DNA of 64,000 nt from Cruorifilaria tuberocauda. Its lineage: Eukaryota; Nematoda; Chromadorea; Rhabditida; Onchocercidae. Positions 56,916 to 64,000 of the stretch are shown here, piece by piece. How positions within the stretch are numbered: position 1 is the stretch's first letter; every line of letters starts with the position of its first letter. The notes under the pieces are model-generated. The model was not told where the DNA came from. It worked only from the letters and a program-made list of their open reading frames with translations, and did not search any database. Position numbers and translations under genes: made by a program. Location of the stretch: the NCBI GenBank assembly GCA_013365365.1, contig JABVXU010000021.1, forward strand, positions 310,001-374,000. Direction: 5' to 3'.

Positions 56916-59900
56916 ATGGCTAATTCTTGTATAATTTTTGCATATTTCTGCGATATTACTCTACTAACTACACTTTTTGCAACAAATTATCACTCGATAC
57001 TTTCCGCAGAACAATTCTCGACAGTGCGAGTGAGATTTGCTGAAGAAGGATTTCAGTTTTTCAGCAAAATTGCGCATCATGTTGTACGTCTCGCTTCTCC
57101 TTATTTCAGAGCTTCTCATTAACAATTAGAATTACAGAATTTTTTTTTTGTAGTTAGGATTATGCAATGTGATATTAAAAGGATCATGATAATTTTTAAT
57201 AATTTAAAAATCGACCACTTCAGATGATTGGTGTTAAGATGTGACAGTTAGTATCATTGAAATTTGAAATTTGAATGAAATATTGTATGACTAAGAGATA
57301 ATAATTTGCAATATGAATTAAATCTCATAAAGTCAAAATTTAGCTTGATGAAGAAATATGGAAGCTAACGTTTCCTGAAATAACAATTCCAATTGAAGAT
57401 GGACCCGGCACAGGTGAGGTTAATGTAACTGAACTCACATTACAAGCATTCAAATCACCAGCTTTTTCATTTGAATTAGTTCCACCGAATAGTATCACTT
57501 GGCATTCTAAAGGTGGATCAACAGAACAGGAAGCCGTCTGGCTTGCTTATTACTATTTCATTGTTCCAGTAAGTCTCCATAATTAATCAATTTATTATAT
57601 AGCAAGCTAATTTTGAGGTTCGCTTACAAAATCTTCTCTGGTGTAATGTAGTTCAAAATACAAGAATTATGAATGCGAAATAAGTTAGTGTGATTATTAG
57701 TCTATAATTAATGATTAATGACAACATGTATTACAGATTTATCTCTCCGGATATGCTAAAGCAAAAATGGATGACATTCGTATTTATATGAAAACCAATT
57801 TACTGGTTCAAAATGAACGTCCACAGATTGAAATCAGTGACTGTTCCACGGATGTTCAACAAGTTTACGTATATATTACAGGAGGTGTTATACAATGGAT
57901 TGTCAATTTATTTCGGTCACAACTAGCTTATGCAATCAAACAAACCATACATCAGAAAGTTTGGTTTCTCATATTTTTGTTTTAAAAATGTTTTCATGTA
58001 GTGTTTTTCAAAATTAATAGAAATGTCTTAAGAATTTTCTTTAATAGAATGCTAAAAATTTTGTACTATCAACGATATGCTTTTCCAGGTTGCTAGCTTG
58101 TTCCTTTCTAATTTATCTGTCTTTTAAATTGTTAGAGTAACGGATGATTTATTAGAATTTCTCAATAGAAATCGCTTACATAGAAAAAGTGCTTACTTTT
58201 TAGCAAATTCCGAATCAAGATAAGAATGAACATGTAAATTGATAAATTTATTGAAAAGCAATTTGTTGATAATACATTTGATAGATGTGTGACGTAATAC
58301 GTGATGGCGTTGTTCAAATCAATAACGTCTTATCATCACTTTCTACGCAAATTAAATTGCACGAAAATCTCTATATTAGATATTCATGCAAGGTAAATTG
58401 TAATTCTTATCAATTCATACTTTTCTTTTTAATCGATATGAATTTACCAAGGTATACTTCACGGAATTTATACTTCATATTTGACCATAGAAAGGATTAA
58501 ACTGAAATCATTAAGTGATAAGAGCTGTAAATTAAATTTTCATTTATCTATAAATTAATTACTATGTGTATGAATTAATTAATTGCTGCATATTTTTAAT
58601 TATTTAATCTTATTAGGAGAAAAGAATTCTGGAAATTTTCAGAGATTCAAATTTAAAATTTTCATTTCTTACTACAGCTTTAGCAGTAACTTATGTTCTG
58701 CATTATTGTTTTGTTCACGATCAATTAATGATTAAAATATTTCTTTAACTTATCCTAAATAATTGTCAGTTTCTTTTTTCATAAATAATTTTCACGTTAT
58801 ATTTATCTTTTTCAGCGAAGGCCTATAGTGACAAACAAATACATTGAGGATGAAATGGTATTTGATATAACTTACGGACAAGACAGTTGTATGTTACCAA
58901 CGGAACAAATGGATAACCGTTAGCTTATCCGTTATTTTTAATTTCAAAAATTGTCCCTGTACCGAAATTCCGGAATCCTGATGAATGATGTTAAGTATAT
59001 TGCTGTCTCCTAATTAGTTGGAAAGAGCAAATGAGTATAAACTGGTTATAAAAAAAATTATCATATCTCATTTTAATATATGTTCCTCTGTTCAGTTTTG
59101 TCCATCAGGTCAACAAGATTAAGCATTAGATTACATAAAGAGCAAAAATACAAATATACTATAATAATGGGCGACAGCGAACTGAAAAATGCAGCTTAGC
59201 TTCAGTGAAAATAATTCGAAGATTTGTAGTTTCGCAGAAAGAACATCTAATTATTTGAATGTTGCAATTTCCCTAAGGTGCATCTGCCTACTTACTTAAA
59301 AGAATATTAACATAAGAGATAATGCTCTTCAGAAAAAAACATTGGGAGCTTGCTTACAAGAAAATTTGAACTATTTTTCTATCTTAACTGTTCTCTGAAG
59401 TTTTGACAATCAGGCAGTCTAATTAACTCTAAGCAAATTATTACTCTTTCCCACTTATCACAATAACATCTCTATTATTTATTAAAAAATATTATTCAGA
59501 GATTGATTCAAAGAAACGGATGGGATATATTTGGTTATCAGAATATCTACCAAACTGTTTACTACAAACCCTATATAACAATGCAAATTTAACGTTTGCT
59601 ATAACATCAAATACAAGTTCTGGTCGATTTGCAAGTTTTTTAAGAACAGAGTCAACTTTTTTCATTCATTTCATCAAGGAAGTTATAATTAAATTCAACA
59701 AAAATATTATATCATAATTTAATTCATATTATTCTTAAAGAGGCATTCAAAATTTTTTTGCAGTTATAATTCTGATTAAAATTTAGTTGCGAACTTTTTG
59801 CAATATGCATTGGAAAATTTTTTCCGACTTTACGTCTAATGTATCCTAATCAAACAACCTATTTTATAATTCAATTGGCTGAAACACCATACACTGCCAT

Positions 59901-60752
59901 TAATGCAAATGGTATAAAAATATTCGCAAATTGCACTATAGATCTGTATTTATCATCTAAAGAGGAACAATCGGGTAGATTAGCAAGACTTGGTAAGATT
60001 ACTTTTTTTTTAGTTTAATAAATTTGTGAAAATCTGTGAATTAAGAAAAAGAACTCTGACCTCATAATTCGTAAATAATTATTAGACTTGCAGAAAACTT
60101 GAAATTTATTTAGTCTTAAACTGCTTCAATTACATTTAACATATATCAATTCAGTGATGACTTCAACAATCCATGCAATACCGGCAATCTTACGCAGAAC
60201 ACTTGTGGGTGGTATCAGTAATGTTACGGTGATGTTACGTGAGCATGATTCAACTGTTGGACATTTCAGCAATCAGTATGCTTATCACTTTGAATTTATA
60301 AAACGACATTTTTCTTTTTACCGTCTTTTTTATCACTTGATCAGTTTGACTGTGAGTTGAATAAAGCTTGGTTATGAATAAATCTTAACATTTTTTATTC
60401 CAACGAAAATAACAAATGTTTCTTTCCATTTCGTATTTTAAAATAAGTTCAGCACATTTCTTTTAAGTCTTTCAGAGTTTCATTTCACAGAAATAAAGGA
60501 ATAAACCTATTAGTAAATCAGATACTACAATTTTAGTTCATCAGTTTCTAAATTTTTAATATATTTCAATATTTTAGAGCGCTGAAAATATTAGAAAAAC
60601 TAATGGCAAAGTTTGTGAAATCAATTGGAGGAGCAATGCTTAAAATTGGTATTCCAATACCTCTCGTAGATAACGTAACAATCGCGAATGATGCTGAAAT
60701 TGTTACCAAAAATGGATACATTCGTGTAGATTTTGATTTCACTTACGGATAA
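56916..60752 (+). CDS. BPI/LBP/CETP-family lipid-binding protein, first of a tandem pair
   Basis: Members of this secreted family bind lipids in two similar barrel domains. Clear exons: 56916-57083, 57344-57568, 57737-57958, 58285-58392, then 58816 onward, about 59500-59610, about 59790-59994, 60155 onward, and the last ending at 60752. The N terminus is hydrophobic, as in a signal peptide, and then reads EQFSTVRVRFAEEGFQFFSK. The N-domain has LDEEIWKLTFPEITIP and SGYAKAKMDDIRIYM. Two cysteines (EISDC and MCDVIRD) lie exactly 40 residues apart, the spacing of the conserved BPI disulfide. The C-domain has YIWLSEYLPNCLL, GKFFPTLRLMYPN and IPIPLVDNVTIANDAEI. Two junctions in the C-domain are not resolved: the exon at 59500 to that at 59790, and 60155 to the last. 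Reading on in exon 58816 reaches a stop at 58921, so a one-domain form is possible. Whether it binds lipopolysaccharide is unknown. Confidence 0.85.
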
Positions 60753-62963
60753 AATTTAAAACATTTCAAGCATTTTATGTTCACAGAATTAGGCTTTATC
60801 ATGAAATATCGACAAATGACTGAAAGATCAAAGTAGCATTCAGGTAAATTTTATATGACATTCAGTCGTTTTCTGAAAAACGTCGGAAACAATTAAAAGT
60901 TATGAAATGTATGAAAAGAATGATGGAATGAAAAGGTAAATGTCTGAAAGAAGACATTACTCATTGAATTCTACAAAGATTGCTGACAAATTATGCTTTT
61001 TAATTTTATTGGTGAAAGAAACTGAGAATATGAAACCATTTTTCCGTTTTTCGAAATTTTCTTCACAAAAAGTTCTACAAAAAGGAAGATTAAGAAGGAT
61101 TTAATAGAGAAATTGCAAAGAGAACTGCATTTATAATTAACATTTGCAGCATTAATTCATTTTTTAAAAATATGAAATGATACAGTAGTCTTCAGAATAA
61201 ATTTTTTCAGTAGTTGAAAATTTTGGCATTCAAATTTGGAACACTTACTTTCCTATCTTTTTAATTCAAATTAATACAAAAGCAGTCTTACTACCTGTCC
61301 CTCCTTCTTCACTTCTTGCATATGAAATTTCAAAAATTAATAAATTAAGCGAGGTTAAATGAAAAAAATATATCAGATAAATAGAATTTTTTGTTTATTT
61401 CAGATCACAATTCATTTGATACACTTGTAACTATTTTAATCATTTTTTAATGGATGAAATTAGGGAAAGGTCAAAGTACAATGTCAATGTAAAATAAAAC
61501 ATATCAGTCAAATGCGTAAAGATGCTTTCTTTTAATCGGATCGATTCAAAATTGTTCTTGATAAGTCAATTCGAACTGGAATTAACTGCTTATAAGCTTA
61601 ATATCATTTTATAGAGTTACCTACTAAGAAGGTAAGGCTTATGTCATCATCAAATGACATGGATATTTGTTATAAAAGTTGGACTTAAGTGTGAATCAGA
61701 AATAAACTTTCCATTAAATATTAAAAAATATATCGAGTTAAATAATAAATACGATTCTCTGCAGCTGTCAGTATGTAGTGCATGTGAAATACTGTATTTG
61801 TCTTTTCTGTATAATAGGCTCCTCTCAGGCATACCAGTCTTTTTATCTAAAAATAATCATCAAAGCAATATTAAGTATATTATTTGCCGATTAATTGATC
61901 ACGTTTACTGAATTTGAGCATGAAATTTCATCCATAACTTTTTTCTCTTACCGAATGTTTGATGTATATTGGAAAATCTAACGAAATTTGCATCGGATGG
62001 AACAAAAATTCTGACAGCAAATTCAGTTTTAAGTTCTATTGGATATTCATTCTCTTCGTAAAATGAATAATTTGCGTTGAATTTTACAATTACAGTTACA
62101 GCCATTTTTATGATTTATTAAACTGGACGATATTTTCAGTTTTTTACGATATGTATAAAGAAATATATTTCAAAAATGCTTATTAAATGGAAACTCAGAA
62201 GAATACTTTAATTGTTGATTCGAAATATTTCATCTGAAAATGATGAATAAGCAGCATGCATTCTTTTTTGCTTGTTAAAAGTTTCTAAAGTTTATACTTG
62301 AGAGAAATGAAATTTAACGTCTCGCTGAAGTGTTTAGCGACGGAATTTTTTTTCAGTGTCTAACTTTTGATGTTTGACTAGTTATTCATTATATTTACTT
62401 CTGAAGTGAATTCATTAACTCTCAAATCCCTCCGATTTCGTCCTTTTGTGAAAGAGTGCATCATAAGTTCCGTTAAGCAAAAATTATTTCATTCCTTTTT
62501 TCTTTTTTTTAAGTTCCAAATGATTGCTTTCCTTCGTGAAGCAATTAATTAGGTATGCCAATTTCAGTGAATAAAATATGAATAATTTATAAAAAGAACA
62601 ATAGCAACTTTTACTCGTGAAATACCATCGGATAAGATTGTTTCAATTAAACAAAACGAATTGCGCCTTTTTTGCGCAATTGAAATTTTCGTGGAAGAAG
62701 AAAATCTGAGTGAACTAAGGCGAAATTTCTACATTTGAAATAGCTAGGATGAGCATTATTAGCACTCCATCGCCCTGCTAATCATAAGCTAGGAGTGTTC
62801 TATCGTGATAAGAAAGATCCAAGAAAAAATAATCAACTTGCTACGTAAAAACATATGTCAGCAACAATTGCGTAATTTTCATTGTGAATTAAATGCTTGA
62901 AAAATTTCACTGGATTCACTGACATTACGAAACAAATAATCAAATCTTTCAGTAAAGAGTACG
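60753..62963. other. Spacer between the two BPI-like genes
   Basis: AT-rich spacer of about 2.2 kb between the tandem paralogues. It contains one pair of minus-strand candidate exons, listed separately, and otherwise nothing recognised. Confidence 0.45.
61650..62105 (-). CDS. Candidate small two-exon gene of unknown function, minus strand
   Basis: From an ATG at 62105 the frame reads MAVTVIVKFNANYSFYEEN and later FAVRIFVPSDANFVRF. It reaches a strong donor G|GTAAGA at 61952 (154 nt, phase 1). A good acceptor ending at 61847 opens a phase-1 exon continuing DKKTGMPERSLLYRKDK to a stop at 61650. The first part looks protein-like and weakly recalls the beta-rich C-terminal domain of adaptor mu chains (VEIHIPVPNDAD-like), but I would not assign it. 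It lies between the two BPI-like genes on the opposite strand. It could be a real small gene, a decayed exon or chance. Confidence 0.3.
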
Positions 62964-64000
62964 ATGCGTGCACAATTTCTGCTGATCATCATCCAAATCT
63001 TTATTGTTTACAGTAACGGAAAGACGACATTACGTGTAAGATTAAATCAGGAAAGTTTCACATTCACAGCTTCCGTTGTAAAAGAAATGGTAAGTTTCCG
63101 GAATTTTTTAGTCATTCTGATTCACTAGAAAAAATTTTTAAAAGTTCATCTATAATCGCCCGTCACATAATATCCCTTTAATACCGTGCTACATATTAGA
63201 TAGTAACATGAAGTGATAATAAATGATATTCAAAAACCTTCCTAATATCGTCGTCTTGTTAGCTGATATCTCATGCGAATAAAAAAAAATATTGCAGCTG
63301 TTTAATCAATATGACAATAATCATTAGAAATTTTCATTATAGTGGTTATGTGTTTCAGTAGTGAAATATTTTGAAGTGTATGGTTAATTTTAGTTGGAAA
63401 AAGAGATTAAAACATTGTCGATACCCTCACAGAAAGTATCGATTGGATCGCGATCAGCTGATATAAGTAGATTAAGAGTAGAGTCATTTGAAAGTCCTGA
63501 TATTCACATCTCTCCGGTCGTTCCGGATGGTGTCGTCTTCGGTACCACCGGTGGCTTTGTCAAAATCGGTGGTTCTTGGGATGTTGCATATACATTTCTT
63601 TGGACTGTAAGCTTTTTACTAAGGATCCAATCCTCACTTTGGTAAAATAAATTTCTTCACTCTTTCATTTTACATTCTCAGCAATAACTGCTTATCCTTT
63701 TTTCTCAGTACAGTAAGTGAAATAAATGTTCATTAGAGATACTTTCTTAATATAGATATATTTCTCCATTCCTATCCTTTTTTTAAAACTGAAGAATTTT
63801 TATTCAAATAATACTTTTGAGCTTATTTTAGATGTATTTTTCGGGTGATTTGTCACTTGAAATGAGCGGTATCAAAACATTTATGCGAATAAATTTGAGA
63901 TCACAGGACGGAAAACTTCAGTTAGATTTTGATGAATGCCAATTAAAAATTGGAAGTGTAAATTTGAAATTATACGGAGGAATAGGAGCTTGGATTGCAA
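62964..64000 (+). CDS. BPI/LBP/CETP-family lipid-binding protein, second tandem copy, 3' end outside the window
   Basis: Exon 1 (62964-63089) starts MRAQFLLIIIQIFIVYS, a clear signal peptide. Exon 2 (63394-63606) reads LEKEIKTLSIPSQKVSIGS and then FESPDIHISPVVPDGVVFG. Exon 3 (63832 to the window end) reads MYFSGDLSLEMSGIKTFMRI and then FDECQLKIGSVNLKLYGGIG. The layout matches the upstream copy: the same position of a leading LDEE/LEKE-type exon, an IYLSG/MYFSG exon start, and a D-C or E-C motif supplying the first cysteine of the family disulfide. Sequence identity to the upstream copy is low, so the duplication is old. The second cysteine and the C-domain lie beyond position 64000. Confidence 0.87.

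Overview
The window is nuclear DNA of a nematode, most likely a filarial worm (Onchocercidae). It is AT-rich, and its protein-coding genes are split into many short exons with GT..AG introns. All the recognisable proteins are animal ones. A degenerate piece of bacterial 16S rRNA that resembles the filarial endosymbiont Wolbachia lies in one intron. I cannot name the genus from sequence alone.

Layout. Positions 1-1600 hold no gene I can support. From 1.6 to 27.8 kb five genes lie in series on the minus strand: the 26S proteasome subunit RPN6/PSMD11 (1597-4160), the TRAPP subunit TRAPPC3/BET3 (6114-7579), the splicing factor PRP40 (8372-14783), the AMPK gamma subunit (about 16791-24053) and a small RING-like zinc protein (26738-27778). 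A mitochondrial ribosomal protein gene, MRPS23, is nested on the plus strand in a PRP40 intron (11996-12699). Two near-identical tRNA-Arg(TCG) genes face opposite ways at 29455 and 30374. About 13.7 kb without a supported gene follows.

From 44.1 to 54.7 kb a plus-strand gene encodes PAR-3, the polarity scaffold with three PDZ domains and an aPKC-site motif. After it come two tandem plus-strand genes for BPI/LBP/CETP-family lipid-binding proteins. The first is at 56916-60752; the second starts at 62964 and runs off the window.

Exon phases and total lengths agree with the animal orthologues for RPN6 (420 aa), TRAPPC3 (181 aa), PRP40 (782 aa) and MRPS23 (145 aa), so those models are reliable. 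AMPK gamma is sound across its CBS core, but its first and last exons are uncertain. PAR-3 is certain in its domains but has unresolved junctions in four places. The first BPI gene has two unresolved splice junctions in its second half.

The genes do not form one pathway; this is an ordinary mixed housekeeping and polarity neighbourhood. The unusual content is the bacterial rRNA relic, the antisense nested gene, two AMPK gamma exons that frame rules make mutually exclusive, a foldback hairpin element and a GC-rich structured patch in PAR-3 introns, and a multi-frame coding ambiguity at the PAR-3 C terminus.
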